A DNA stretch of 64,000 bases from Laburnicola sp. R22_1 (Eukaryota > Ascomycota > Dothideomycetes > Pleosporales > Didymosphaeriaceae): NCBI GenBank assembly GCA_014281115.1, contig JACONQ010000005.1, positions 2,108,001-2,172,000 on the forward strand. Reading direction: 5' to 3'. The stretch's first letter is position 1; each line of letters opens with the position of its first letter. The notes below the pieces were generated by a model. That model worked only from the letters and a program-made list of their open reading frames with translations, was not told the DNA's origin and ran no database searches. Of this stretch, positions 1 to 10,558 are shown piece after piece. A program made the position numbers and the translations under genes.

Positions 1-631
1 TCAGGAGCCTACCGCTAACGACGTCAACGCGTTAAACAAACGCTTACAGTGGCAATTAAACAACCTTAATTATGGCCTTACCTATAAGGCACTTGACCTA
101 GCTTAAGCCAAGGTCTTTGTGTTTGTTGACGGCTCCTTTGCTAATAACAAAGATTTAAGTAGCTAAATTGGCTACACAATTGTATTGGCCACAGAAGATA
201 TTGCTAACACTAAATTTATAATTTATAGCAATCTTATTCACTAGAGCTCTGCAAAGAGCAAACGCGTGACCTGAAGTGTACTTGCGTTAGAGATCTACGC
301 AATAGTAGGAGGCGTCGACCTCGCCTACTCTATTACCTCAACGCTTGCCATAGTTACACAGCAGCTTAGCCTGCTATCTCTCCCCCTAATAGTTTGTACA
401 GACTTATACTCACTATATAAGTGTATCGTTAAGCTAGGATCAACCAAGGAGAAGCGACTAATGATCGATATCATGGCTTTACGTTAATCGTACGAGAGGA
501 GGGAGTTGTTTGAGGTTCGATGGGTGAATGGCCAAGACAACCCTGCTAACGCCATAACAAAGGCGTCGCCCAACAAAGCTCTCGAAGCCCTCATTAACAC
601 TAACTCGCTGCGCGTACGAGTTGAAGGATAG
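1..631 (+). mobile_element. Decayed Ty1/Copia retrotransposon, RNase H end of pol
   Basis: One reading frame shows the C-terminal RNase H part of a Copia polyprotein: the VFVDGSFANN block near 120-150, a region matching the usual SSxKSKRVTRSVLA segment near 243-285, and a final stretch ending in VNGQDNPANAITK before a stop at about 629-631. The frame carries at least five internal stops (near 104, 162, 243, 270 and 485), and each fits CAA/CAG to TAA/TAG, TGG to TAG or CGA to TGA, as RIP produces. The element is cut by the left edge of the window, so reverse transcriptase and integrase are not visible. It is inactive. The family assignment rests on motif recognition. Confidence 0.8.
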
Positions 632-791
632 GTAGCACGCAAGGCTCCCGCAAACTAGCTCTAACTAAAACATAACTATTAATAATAATAACAACCACCA
701 CAGTTACTACCTTCCTTCTACACTCCTTTTTCTATAAAAGAAAAGTTGCTAGTGTCTGCACTCTCTTGTCTTCCAAGTCTACAAGAACTGT

Positions 792-968
792 TGTTAGATA
801 GAACAAGCGCGTTAAGGTCGGATCTGCATAATTGTGCAGGGACCACCGTGCTTAGCGCACAAGGCGCGACATTAGAGCTAGCCGAACATAGGGGTGACAC
901 AACACAGAATACAGACACTAGATACCAAAGACAGAGACTAGTTTTTCCTTGCTACCTGTGAATCGACA
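792..968 (+). repeat. Candidate 3' LTR of the Copia remnant
   Basis: Downstream of the pol stop lies a purine/pyrimidine-biased spacer and then a GC-balanced segment beginning TGTTAGATAG and ending ATCGACA, so it has the TG...CA termini of an LTR and the right position. No second copy is present in the window to confirm it, so the borders are a guess. Confidence 0.25.
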
Positions 969-1737
969 TTTACTATAAAAATTACCTATAGCTAATAAAA
1001 AATTTAATTAGTTAGACTTAATATAATCTAGTCTATATAACCTTAACCTAACCTATAGTCTATATAACTCTAACCTAACTTATACCTATTACTAGCGCAA
1101 AATTTATAAGTAAAGGTTAGGTTAGGGTTAAGGTCGTATATAAGGGAACCTAACCCCAACCTAACCTATACCTATTTGCTAGCCTAGGCTTACTAGTTTT
1201 TAAGAACTAAATAAGCTGCTAGCTTAGTTAGTATATAAGAATTGCCTTTTAGATAGTTAAGTATATTGGCCTCTTATAAATAATTATCTTATACATAAAA
1301 TAAAACTTTAGTATTATTACTTTAGTAATAGTAGTATAAAACTATAGTATACACTTTTTAGTAGTAGTAAGTACTTTTTTAAAAATAATATTAATATCTA
1401 AATAAGTAGTAAGGTGTAAAGAAATAGTAGGAGATTTATTAAAAATAACTTTAATATAGTAATAGAGTAATAATATATCTAGTATATATTTATTTTATTT
1501 TACTTATAAGAAATAGTATATACCTATTAATATAACTTATATTATTTATAATAATTAACATAGTAGGGAATAGAGATAGATAACTATAGTATAGCAGTAC
1601 TAAAGCTATTTTATCTACGCTCTCTTAAAGTTTTAAGTAGCCTCTTTATAAAGATTTCACTTATAAAAGTAGTTTTATACTAAGACTATTAAAATTACTA
1701 AGTTTACTTAGTAGTTAAAATATATATTTTTATAACT

Positions 1738-1848
1738 ACCTTTTTACGCTTTTTTTAGTTACTAAGTAAGAGGCTTTGCTTTTTTATTATATTATTTAAG
1801 ATAAAAGCCTTTATTATGCTAATCCTAGGTAGTTAATTTAACGCCACA
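1738..1848 (-). mobile_element. Degraded half of the TGTGGCG TIR element
   Basis: This about 110-bp stretch ends in CGCCACA followed by TA and is an A/T-shifted version of the right inverted repeat of the well-preserved copy at 37579-37913. Shared landmarks are the 'cctaggtag' block, the 'aaagcct' block and the 'ctaagtaag' block. The matching left arm is not adjacent. Confidence 0.6.
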
Positions 1849-1931
1849 TAATAGTAAATATAACTTTTATACATTACTATACTAGATTTTCTTAGATGCT
1901 TTAGCTAATTTAATTTTATATATATTATTAA

Positions 1932-2152
1932 ATTATCTACTTAGGAGTAGAATAATAAAAGCTTTTTCTTAAATAATATAATTAAAAAAGTAAAGTTTCT
2001 AACTTAGTAATTAAAAAGAGAGTAAAAAGGTAATTATATAATTTTATGCTCTTTTTAATTACTAAGCAGGGGGCTTTGCTTTTTTATTATATTATTTAAG
2101 ATAAAAGACTTTATCGTGCTATTCCTAGGTAGTTAATATAACACTATATATA
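1932..2152. mobile_element. Foldback copy of the TIR element (two arms almost abutting)
   Basis: A left-type arm (about 1932-2040) and a right-type arm (about 2043-2152) of the same TIR family face each other with almost no spacer, so the region is a long imperfect palindrome of about 220 bp. Most differences from the copy at 37579-37913 are C-to-T or G-to-A. There is no coding capacity, so it would be non-autonomous. Confidence 0.6.
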
Positions 2153-2230
2153 ATTTTATATAATCTTAAAGTAGTTTAAAACTTTTTAAGACTTTTTTTT
2201 AGTTTAGGACTTTTTAAGAGTTTTTAAGAG

Positions 2231-3205
2231 TTTTTAGTGTGGCGCTAGTGTGTACTAGCAGGGCTTAAATTAGTCAGAGCGTCTGGCCCGTGAGATAACT
2301 GAAAATCCTCCCACGGCGCTGGAGACAGGAAGCGTATCGTGCTACAATCATCGCGGACCCGGGCTTCTTTATTGGGCTGCAGCAATAGTGATTTTAATCC
2401 TCTTGGTACTTGCGCAACTTGTGTTTGTGTTTCGCTGGCAAAAGGAGAGTATAGAGAGCTCTTGAACACCAGGAAGATGCGCGGCGACCAATGGGCTCAG
2501 CTTCGCACAACGATTCTGAAGTGGGAATTCGATTTACCATATACCTGAATCTAGCATGTGCAGTCGCGGACTGTATAATAATACCCTGGGCAAATATCGA
2601 CGCCAGCACTGAACTTGGAATAGGAGAATTGCGAGTATGGTCACCCTCTTTCTGGTTCACAAACTCGAATAGTGTGCGAGTATCCTTTCAAGATTCTATA
2701 TTAAGCATTGTAGATCCACCCATACTATATGCGAAGATCAAGTCCACGCGTACAAATCCTAGTCAAGGTGCGTAATGGGACGAACAAAACCGGACGTCGA
2801 CCTATCTTTATCATGGAAGTGAGGTGCGGGAAACAGCTGGGTCTTACATCGCAACCAAACAAGACGAACAGATAAAAGAGCAGGCCGAAGAGAGTGGGTC
2901 GTCTAAAGGTATAGCACCTTATAGACGTAGCATGCATAGAAGGTAGACGAGATAAAGTAATATCTTCTAGCTATAGGAAGATATAAGATAAGCCTTATTT
3001 CCTTGACGTCGAAGAATCTCTCATAGAGTTATCGGTATAAAGCCCACTATTTCTGACAGCATCCAGCTCAGAGCTCCGCCCATCACCTGGATCTCGAGGG
3101 TCGCTGAATCCTGCGCCCATGAACAAATCGCAGTCTTGTCGAGTGTAAAAGCACATCCCTCCCAGTGCTCAAGCCCTCAAAAGACCTTGTCTCATGCTCA
3201 ATCCC
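2231..3205. other. Intergenic, no supported gene
   Basis: Base composition returns to normal after the AT-rich block. Short overlapping open frames exist on both strands (for example around 2491-2775) but none has a recognisable domain, signal peptide or splice structure. I see nothing definite here. Confidence 0.5.
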
Positions 3206-3655
3206 CTAACAGATCTTGTCTCCGTGCTTGATGCACCCTTGGGTAACATAATTGACCGTGACCTCGCCATCATTGACGTCCTTCGTAAATAAAGGAGCAC
3301 TACCGCAGTAATTGCATTTCTTCTTGCGCAAGGCGCGCATACCAGCTTTGACTTGCGCACCCGTGGCCGTCTTCTTGCCCATTTTCTGCAAGAACACGCA
3401 TGAGCCCTCATTCTTGAAAATGTGGCAGGACTTGCAGGCGATTTTCTGGCCGTCCTTGTACACCTTGTTGTCGGGAATCTGCTGGATAAAGTCGTTCATT
3501 TCGCCAAGGGGGTGCTTGCAGCCTGGGCACATGGCGGAGCCGTGGCAGTCTGCGGGGGTGTTAGGAGATAGCTTGAGGGTGTGGAGCTGGGACTTACTGA
3601 GGCCGAGAGAGGCTGCAGTGGCGGCGAGGGTGATGAGAGTGAAGAGGAGCTTCAT
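3206..3655 (-). CDS. KP4 killer-toxin-like (Hce2 type) small secreted protein
   Basis: Intronless 149-aa protein. Residues 1 to about 17 form a signal peptide (MKLLFTLITLAATAASL), so it should be secreted. The mature part has ten cysteines and follows the KP4/Hce2 layout: a DCxGSxxC start, an 'IP...Y..GQKIAC' block, a 'CVFLQ' block, an alpha-helical stretch with 'G..V..GMRAL', a 'C..CGSAPL' block and the terminal 'G.VTVNYV' strand. KP4 proteins are known as calcium-channel-blocking killer toxins of a smut virus and as secreted fungal homologues with antimicrobial or host-directed roles; which applies here is not known. The gene sits about 1 kb from an AT-rich RIP block, a frequent setting for fungal effectors. 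The ATG at 3653-3655 is the only start that yields the signal peptide. Confidence 0.75.
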   Translation of the reverse strand: MKLLFTLITLAATAASLGLSKSQLHTLKLSPNTPADCHGSAMCPGCKHPLGEMNDFIQQIPDNKVYKDGQKIACKSCHIFKNEGSCVFLQKMGKKTATGAQVKAGMRALRKKKCNYCGSAPLFTKDVNDGEVTVNYVTQGCIKHGDKIC

Positions 3656-4693
3656 GTTTGTGGAAGTGACGATTAAGTCTGGAAGAGTAGCTTCGAGGTT
3701 GTTAAGTGTTGAGTAGGTGCGAAAGAAGAAGAGAGAAGCAGCGAGATTTTATGGTGGACTAGGTGGTACGAGAAAGTGGCGTTTGCCAAACGACGTTAGT
3801 CTAAGCAATAGCAGACCAAGGTAAGTGATGACCGCAAGGTTGGGATCAGTGTACAGCGAGCGGCACCGGCCCCGCTTGGGTGCTAGTTACCCGTGCCCTT
3901 CAGCTAATACACTCGCAGGGCTGGCAGCTAATACGCGCCTTCATTTCGGCACTATGCGGCGGTGTGGTCAAAAAAAGCAGTTTTTTGATGGCATTTCCTC
4001 AGAAAATGGTAGAAAAAGCTGCCGTGAACCCGCCTCTATTCGCGAAGGTAATATTGGGCCTCTTCTTGTGCCACTCCATCACTGCATACCGAATCGACAC
4101 TTTTAGTCAACATGAACCATCCGTTCGTGACTCGTGGCTAATTTCGGGCTCTGTTCCAATTCGCCGTGTTGTGCGTCCCAGGTTTGCCGTGTTGATAACA
4201 CTATGTACGTTCCCTTGGTAGCTGCGCGGAAGAAAGTGTGGTAGCCCAATGTGGTGGACAGGCAATGAACGGGGCACTTGGAGGCTTTAGCGTTCCAGGC
4301 GATGGCTGTTGTTCGCATTTGGCAATGAAAATCTCAGTTTGGTTATCAAGCAAACTAAAGAACTTTGCTAGAGATTCCCCAGTAGTGCATCCTTCATCGG
4401 CCAGTGTTTCCGTTGTTCTCGGCGCACATTCTCGCTGTCGCTTTCCTTTAGTCAAGTACTCCGTCCCGAGAATGCGTATCACCAGTTGATGCTCAGTCGC
4501 ATAATTAAAAGCCACAGCTGTAGCATTGTATAGAGTATATAGATACAAAGAAGACATAAGAAATAAGGAAATCCACAAAAAGTATGGACTAGGTGCTAAA
4601 TGAATGAAATAGCCCAACTTGAAACAAGACATAAAATGTGCCCCTTCCACACCCTCAGACCTCTCCCACATCCTTAAAAGCCCCTCATACACC
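3656..4693. other. Intergenic, promoter side of the KP4-like gene
   Basis: Contains the upstream region of the KP4-like gene and the 3' side of the gene at 4694-5314. Several short frames on both strands are present but lack domain content. No repeat or RNA gene recognised. Confidence 0.45.
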
Positions 4694-5314
4694 CTAAGGA
4701 CGCCCGAGTCTCATCATTTCGTCGGGTCTAAACTCATCCGGATACGGGTAGTCAGGCGGTTTACTCGCTTGCATTTGTTTGGCGTTTTCGTTGTAGTGGT
4801 ACCAAAGTAAACCGTCTGGATCCTCGGAATCGATCGAGAAGGAATTCTGGACTTCCCAATCTTGGCCCACGACCCAATACGGCGGCTTCTTCCCACCCCA
4901 GGCAATGAAACCATGACTGCATTGTTTGGTTTCAGGATCGATCTCACCACAGAAACGTGGACCGCAACGTATCTGGAATTCGAAGAAATCCGTTATGATG
5001 TAGGCACCCGGTTCCTTGGGGATGGGGTATCTAACCCAGTAATCATGCTCGGACGTAAACTCTTTGCCATCGTCGGGAAGGGGCCTGGAATGCGGACGTT
5101 CCTTGTAATCTACAGGTCGCGTTCGTTGGCAGAAATAAGCACCGTCACGAGATTCTGCCAGCGCAATCGCGACCTTCTTTGCCTCCATCGTGTTCTTTGT
5201 ATCCGTTCTCGACGCACAGAACTGTTTCCACGGTATGCCATGGTACGGATGGGGACGTGAGGGCTGCGATTTTTCGGCGAGGTCATTGCTCCGATAATGT
5301 GGGACCTTTGGCAT
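4694..5314 (-). CDS. Conserved-looking hypothetical protein, 206 aa
   Basis: The open frame extends upstream to 5521, but the residues before the ATG at 5312-5314 look like translated leader, so I start at MPKVPHYRSND. The protein is hydrophilic, has no signal peptide or membrane segment, and is rich in Trp, Tyr and Pro in its second half (WVRYPIPKEPG, CGPRFCGEIDPETKQC, YWVVGQDWEV, LLWYHYNENA). The cluster of Cys in the CGPRFCG...KQC segment may form a small disulfide or metal site. I do not recognise a family and assign no function. No intron is needed to keep the frame open. Confidence 0.55.
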   Translation of the reverse strand: MPKVPHYRSNDLAEKSQPSRPHPYHGIPWKQFCASRTDTKNTMEAKKVAIALAESRDGAYFCQRTRPVDYKERPHSRPLPDDGKEFTSEHDYWVRYPIPKEPGAYIITDFFEFQIRCGPRFCGEIDPETKQCSHGFIAWGGKKPPYWVVGQDWEVQNSFSIDSEDPDGLLWYHYNENAKQMQASKPPDYPYPDEFRPDEMMRLGRP

Positions 5315-6256
5315 TGTTCTGGTTCGCGGCTCGAGTAGATACAGAAGGCAAGAGAACAGCCGGTGATGGAAATTGTAATACAAGTTAAAGGGAGATAAAG
5401 GTTGTTTCTGAGAAGATGTGTGGTATGTTGAAATTAAGAGTGTGTTGTTTGGGAAGTGAAGCAGCGGATGGCCGCGATCTGGCCTTTTATACCTTCCCAG
5501 CACCGTATGACTGGTCTTCACTCTTGACTCATTATTCCAAAGGCTAGAACTCCCGGGTCGCGCAGCACAACCTTTCGGAAACTGATAGTGCCTTCAGCCT
5601 ATCTTTGCCAAGGTACCCTGCGGCTGAGTCTACGGTATCCTGATCTATGGCAGTGTTATCTTGATAGGGAAGTTGATAGGAAAAGCGTCAAACATGCGAA
5701 GTGCGAACATGACCCCATGTACAGTGTTCGCAAAATTCAAAACATGCCAAAAAAATACCAAAAAGCATCCCTTCTACACTTCCAGATATGTTGGTTCCCA
5801 TCACTCACTTACCTAACCTCAACCTCATTCACAAGTACCATAAGTCACACGCTCATATTTGCATTAGACCTAGTTTCTCACTTATGTTCGAGTCTTCCTC
5901 TTTGATTCTACATACGACATGCTTTGATGGTTGTTGGTAGGTGACTATTCAACAAGTGAAAAAGGTGCCGGTGTGTCATAAACATAGGGCGTGGAGTGGA
6001 GGAGAATATTTATTGCAATACAATTTGGGCATCACGGGTGCCTGCTTACTGGGCCACTTGCATTAAAGTACGACCAAAACTTTGTCTCCCGTAGCCCGGG
6101 CGTCGATCCGACGCTGAACACAATCCACGAAACCTTGGAAGAACTCGTCATTCGAGTTCTGAAGTTCTATAAACCGCAGCCGACTACCGACCCACTAGCC
6201 CGCGTATATTGGTAGCCTAAAGCTACGAAATGGGTGGATATGCTTGCCAGTCAGTC
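5315..6256. other. Intergenic up to the LINE insertion site
   Basis: Host sequence between the 206-aa gene and the LINE. Short frames at 5588-5905 and 5991-6215 have no recognisable content. The segment ends exactly at the first copy of the LINE target-site duplication. Confidence 0.45.
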
Positions 6257-6271
6257 ATGCGTGATGAGTTA
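6257..6271 (+). repeat. Target-site duplication, left copy (LINE)
   Basis: ATGCGTGATGAGTTA, identical to 8768-8782, flanks the LINE remnant. Confidence 0.8.
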
Positions 6272-8767
6272 GCGAATCATTGCTAGACGGATAGCCTGGA
6301 CGGCAATGACAGAAGGGGTCCTTAGCTCACAGCACACAGGAGCCCTGCCGAAGAGGTCCGCGATGGACATGGTCACAGCCTTCACGCACGACGTGGAGAG
6401 GGCCTTCGCCCGGGGGAAATGCGTGACCATGGTCACTATGGACGTACAGGGGGCGTTTGATGCCCTCCTAGTCAACCGACTGCTACACCGCATGAAGGCA
6501 CAAGGCTGGGCCACCAAGGCTCTCTAGCTAACAAACAGTTTTCTCACAGAAAGGCGGGTGAGGGTTAGGCTGGGCAAATCGATCACCCCCACCCACCTAG
6601 TATAATGCGGCACTCCACAAGGCTCGCCACTTTCACCAGTACTATACACGCTATACCTTGCTAAACTTATAAAAGCTAGCAACAATCTACGCTTTAGATA
6701 TGCTAACAACATTTGCCTCTATAGGGCAGCCTACACTCCAGAGGAGAGCAACCTCCTCATCGCGAATGACGTCAGGGACATCATACAGTGGGGAGACGAC
6801 AACCAAGTGGCTTTCGCACCCGAAAAGATAGAAATGATACACCTCACCCGCCAGAGAGGGCCCACAGCGCCACCCTGCGTAGTCAACAACACACTAACAA
6901 TCCACCTAGTTACACAGGATCAGGACTCGCCACAGCAGCTAGCACTCTAATAGCTTAGAGTCTAGTTTGACCAAAAGCTCATATTTAAGCGACATGTCGC
7001 CAAACAAGCCGCTAAGGCCCGCAAGGTGGCCCTTCATATTCGAAGCTTGGCCCGAACCACCTGCGGCCCCCCAGCGGCTTCATTGCGCAAGGCCGTCATC
7101 ACCTACATCGTCCCGCGACTACTCTATGGAGCAGAGGCGTGGTACGGGGGTCGCATAAAGCCCGCTCGCATACGACGACAGGCTCAGGCCGACAAGGTCA
7201 GCGCCAGGCTTGGAGACCACGTCGATATTGTCCACAAGACGCTGGCCCTCGCCGCACGAGGCGTCCTGCCCGTATATAGGACTACACCCACGGCCACACT
7301 ATTCAGGGATGCCGGTCTGCCCTCAGGCCCAGTTGCCCTCGAAAACGCGAAGCTCAGGTTTGCCGTACACCTGCAAACAATAGACGACAGACACCCCCTC
7401 ACTGAGCGGGCACAGACCCCACAAATCCGGCGGGGCAGAGGCGCGGGAAGCCCACAGCAACCCAGGACTATCGTTGAGCGCGTTAGCTCACTTCTTAACC
7501 CAGTCCTAAGACCGGTCCTTATGAAACCTCACTACTCGCCTAACTGTTAGACAGACCTAACAGGGGGGGTAAAGAAGAGAGAAGCGGCTAAGGCTTTTGA
7601 AGAATGGTGGGCACACCTCCCATGGGACGAAGTCACGGTTTTCTCTGACGGCTTGGAGCAGAGCCTTGAAGGGATTAAGCATGTTACGTACGGCTACGCC
7701 GTATACTAAGGCGGATGGGAAGTTGGCCTAGGCAGAGGCTCACTCAATGCACGCTCCCATGTGTTCGACGCAGAAGCTGTAGGGGCATAGCGAGGGCTAG
7801 AGCACGTTATGCGCGATCCGGCCCTCCGCATGCAACGAGTCTGGATGTGCATTAACAGCACGTCAGTTATATAGTGCCTACGAGGGAACGCACCGCCCTC
7901 TTCTCAGTAGGCCTTCCTCCGATGCCAACAGGTCATGGAGACGTCAGGCGTCCGAGTACGCTGGTCCCCAGGACACATGGGCATACAAGGAAATGAAAAG
8001 GCGGATCGCCTAGCGGACCTAGAGGCTCACAGCCCTCACCCTCCAGAACTACAAGCTGCCGAGCCCACGATCACGGGGCTACGGTCGGACGCCCGGATTA
8101 ATCACCGCCTTGCGGAAATAGAATGGTGGAGACAACACAAGACGAAGCTCTCTACATGGTACAATCAGTGGGGCCTATGCTACACGAGCACGGCTGCACC
8201 AGCGGAGCTCGGCCTTAGCCGTCGAATCTTAGCTAAACTCTTGTCAACTAGGACCATGCACGGTGACTACGCCTGGTATTACAAGAAATTCAGACATGAG
8301 GACGCAACCCTTACCTGCGCATGCGGAAAAGAAAAGGCCCCTAGCTATCTGGTCCACTGCCGGAAAGCACGAAGATGCTTCGCCAGCTGGCCCCAGCGAC
8401 CCAGCGGGCCTCCAACGAACGCCCGCGAGGGACAAAAGTACCTTCGGCAGCTCCTCAGCTGCCCAGAGGACTTCGCCGCCTTTCTTGAGCTGACCAGCTC
8501 TAATGGGGCTTAATTGAAGAAGCAAGTAAATATAACGTTCCCTTAGGGACAAGATCCTGCGCACATAGGCGCTAGACTAGACTTCTTACTTTACTCGCAC
8601 GGAGGAGTTTAGGAGAGTTAACAGGCTTTTATAGAGCAGCTATTGCACGACCCGTCTCCCCCTTACGGGGAGAGACGCGTCCCCCATGCCCCACGGGAGG
8701 CCTATGTAGATAAAGGCTCTCAGCCAAGTCTACTGGACGTAAATCAATTCTATCTATCTATCTATCT
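6272..8767 (+). mobile_element. 5'-truncated, mutated non-LTR retrotransposon (Tad1-like LINE) with RT and RNase H
   Basis: The element starts inside the reverse transcriptase: the first in-frame residues are RIIARRIAW, followed by the LSSQHTGALPKRSAMD and VTMDVQGAFDALL blocks, CGTPQGSPLSPVLY near 6606-6650, and RYANNICLY near 6696-6722 where a functional RT has F/YADD. A C-terminal RNase H domain follows (VFSDG near 7640; WSPGHMGIQGNEKADRLA near 7963-8013), then a CxC...H..C segment near 8310-8362. Several in-frame stops break the protein. The 3' end carries a (TCTA)5 tract at 8749-8768. A 15-bp direct repeat bounds the copy, so it inserted by target-primed reverse transcription and was truncated at its 5' end. 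It is not functional. Confidence 0.85.
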
Positions 8768-8782
8768 ATGCGTGATGAGTTA
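8768..8782 (+). repeat. Target-site duplication, right copy (LINE)
   Basis: ATGCGTGATGAGTTA directly after the TCTA tail, identical to 6257-6271. Confidence 0.8.
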
Positions 8783-9627
8783 TTGTAGCACGACATACCT
8801 ATGGTATGTGATTCCCACGTGGGAGCAAATACCAGCGGGTGGCTTTTGCTTCCAGAAGCACAGAGGATCGCTGCACTGCCGCGCAAGCTGATCTTCTCTG
8901 TCCCGAAGCTTGGGCGAACAAGATGCAGAGTTGGCACACCCAAATATTGGCTGCCCAGGTGCTCACAGTAAAGTAGCCTGACCTTGCAAACGTCAAGTCA
9001 CCCGCAAATCAATAGGTAGCAGAAAGTCACTTAGCTCTTGTCGGTGTTCCAGCACATTCTTGCCATGGATAACTTATCGTCATTGCTGGAAGCTTGCATT
9101 GTTTCTGATTTAGCAGTGTTGACTCTGAGGCTACCATCAAGGGTGCACGCTGCGATGTATCCAGTCTGAGTCACCAATGACTCAAATAAAAGCTTGACTG
9201 TTACACAGCAGCACGGAACCCCTCTGCTCGGGTTGGCACTACCAATTTCCCCACAGCATAACGCAGCTGTCAGCCGCTCTTCCGGCTATGGACCCTGATT
9301 CCCTCCAACACCCTGCGTGCTTGAGCGATAACCATATCATAGGTCTGTATTCAACGTGCATGCGTGACATAGTCACAGGAGAGCTTGCATTTTGCATGAC
9401 TCACACATCCAATACACGTGCTGTTCTTCGCCCGTACACTCGGCTACCTCTGCGCATTCGCTGAGTCGACTCAAATCTTCCACAGACAACCCTTCCTCGA
9501 GATATGGATTCTCATCCTCTCCCTAACTTTCTCCACCCTTTTGCCATTCCTTTCCTATATTCAGTCATCTTGCTCGAATCCCAGCGTCTCACAGAGCAAC
9601 CGATACACACCCAGAACCTCGAGAAAC
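8783..9627. other. Intergenic, upstream of the SSP group
   Basis: No gene supported. A frame runs through 9418-9765, but only its part after the ATG at 9628 has coding character. Confidence 0.45.
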
Positions 9628-10216
9628 ATGCGCTTCACCACCATCTACGCCCGCACCTGCCTCGCTCTTCTCGCATCCGCAACCCGAGTACCACCACCCT
9701 CCGACCCCCACAAAAGGATACCACCCATGCACCGTGCAGGCGGACCAGGCCAAATACGCCCTTGACGATGTGGCCTCGTCGACACCAACGCAGACACCAA
9801 GTTTGTCCGACCAGCCAATCTGGAGTACTACAACACCAGCGAACCCTGGAGCGAATGCGTTCCAGTTGCCGAAGACAACGAGTGTGCCTTCATCACCAAG
9901 TTAGACGCACCGCCACCCGCGTGGATCAGTGCAGAATGCGAATGTACCTCTTACAGGCAAGTCTTACATGCGGGTATGCATCTTTCGGCACTAACTGTTT
10001 GCTAGCACATAAGAATGCTCCGAGTCGGACACGCGCAAGCTGGTTGTTAGGTGGGATCATATAAAAAGGGGAGATATCCCAGAGGCATGGCGCAATGACA
10101 CGCAATATGGCTGGATACGATTGAAAAAGCCTGAGAACTACCTGCTAGGATGGTACAAGTGCGAAATGTATGATAACTATGAAGCGGAATGGGTTTGGAG
10201 AGAGGATACTGCTTGA
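9628..10216 (+). pseudogene. Decayed small secreted cysteine-rich protein (SSP family member 1)
   Basis: From the ATG at 9628 a short hydrophobic leader is followed, in the same frame, by a TGA at 9763-9765 and then by a coding-like stretch with 'WSECVPV', 'NECAFI' and 'ECECTSYR'. The frame then reaches a probable intron (9957-10005, GC donor, TAG acceptor, CTAAC branch point). After splicing there is an in-frame TAA at 10010-10012, then 'ECSESD' and 'KPENYLLGWYKCEM' to a stop at 10214-10216. The CxC-x-x-[YF] motif followed by a phase-2 intron and a KP...C tail matches the loci at 10559, 11556 and 13752. The TGA fits CGA-to-TGA (RIP-like). With two stops it is read as a pseudogene; I cannot exclude a further upstream frame change. 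Confidence 0.5.
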
Positions 10217-10558
10217 AATTGGACGGTGTCACGCTGCGCTATACTAAGGTACTTCTATACAATGTTGAATTCACGGCGATTTATTATACGGCGGATTAAA
10301 AGATGCGTGATGACTTAATACATCGGTGGTAACTCACTTAGATCTCTGTGCGACGACGGGAGCGAGCTCGGACGCAGAAGGTACCATACCACACCGCGAA
10401 CCCCCCTCGTAGTGTGACTCAATACTAGCGCAACACCCTGCTATTTAAACCGCTACCCACTGCCTCGCCTCCTCCTCTCCTCTCCTCACTTCTACTCTCC
10501 AATAGCCAGCCCAATTCCAACATCCCCCCAAGACCAACCTTTCAACAAACCATTCACC

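Larger units (their letters stand above)
969..2230. repeat. AT-rich, RIP-like block
   Basis: Almost entirely A/T with very frequent TA dinucleotides and few CG or CA/TG, unlike the flanking sequence. There is no open frame of note. It holds degraded copies of the TIR element described separately and a short inverted pair of AGGTTAGGTT-type motifs around 1020-1170. It is best read as old repeats mutated by RIP. Confidence 0.7.

Noticed and set aside
1020..1170. Telomere-like TTAGGTTAGGGTTA strings
   Set aside because: Not a regular TTAGGG array; only a few irregular units arranged as an inverted pair in AT-rich DNA.
4201..4692. 163-codon minus-strand frame with a hydrophobic segment
   Set aside because: No ATG context or family resemblance; lies in the 3' region of the gene at 4694 and overlaps other chance frames.
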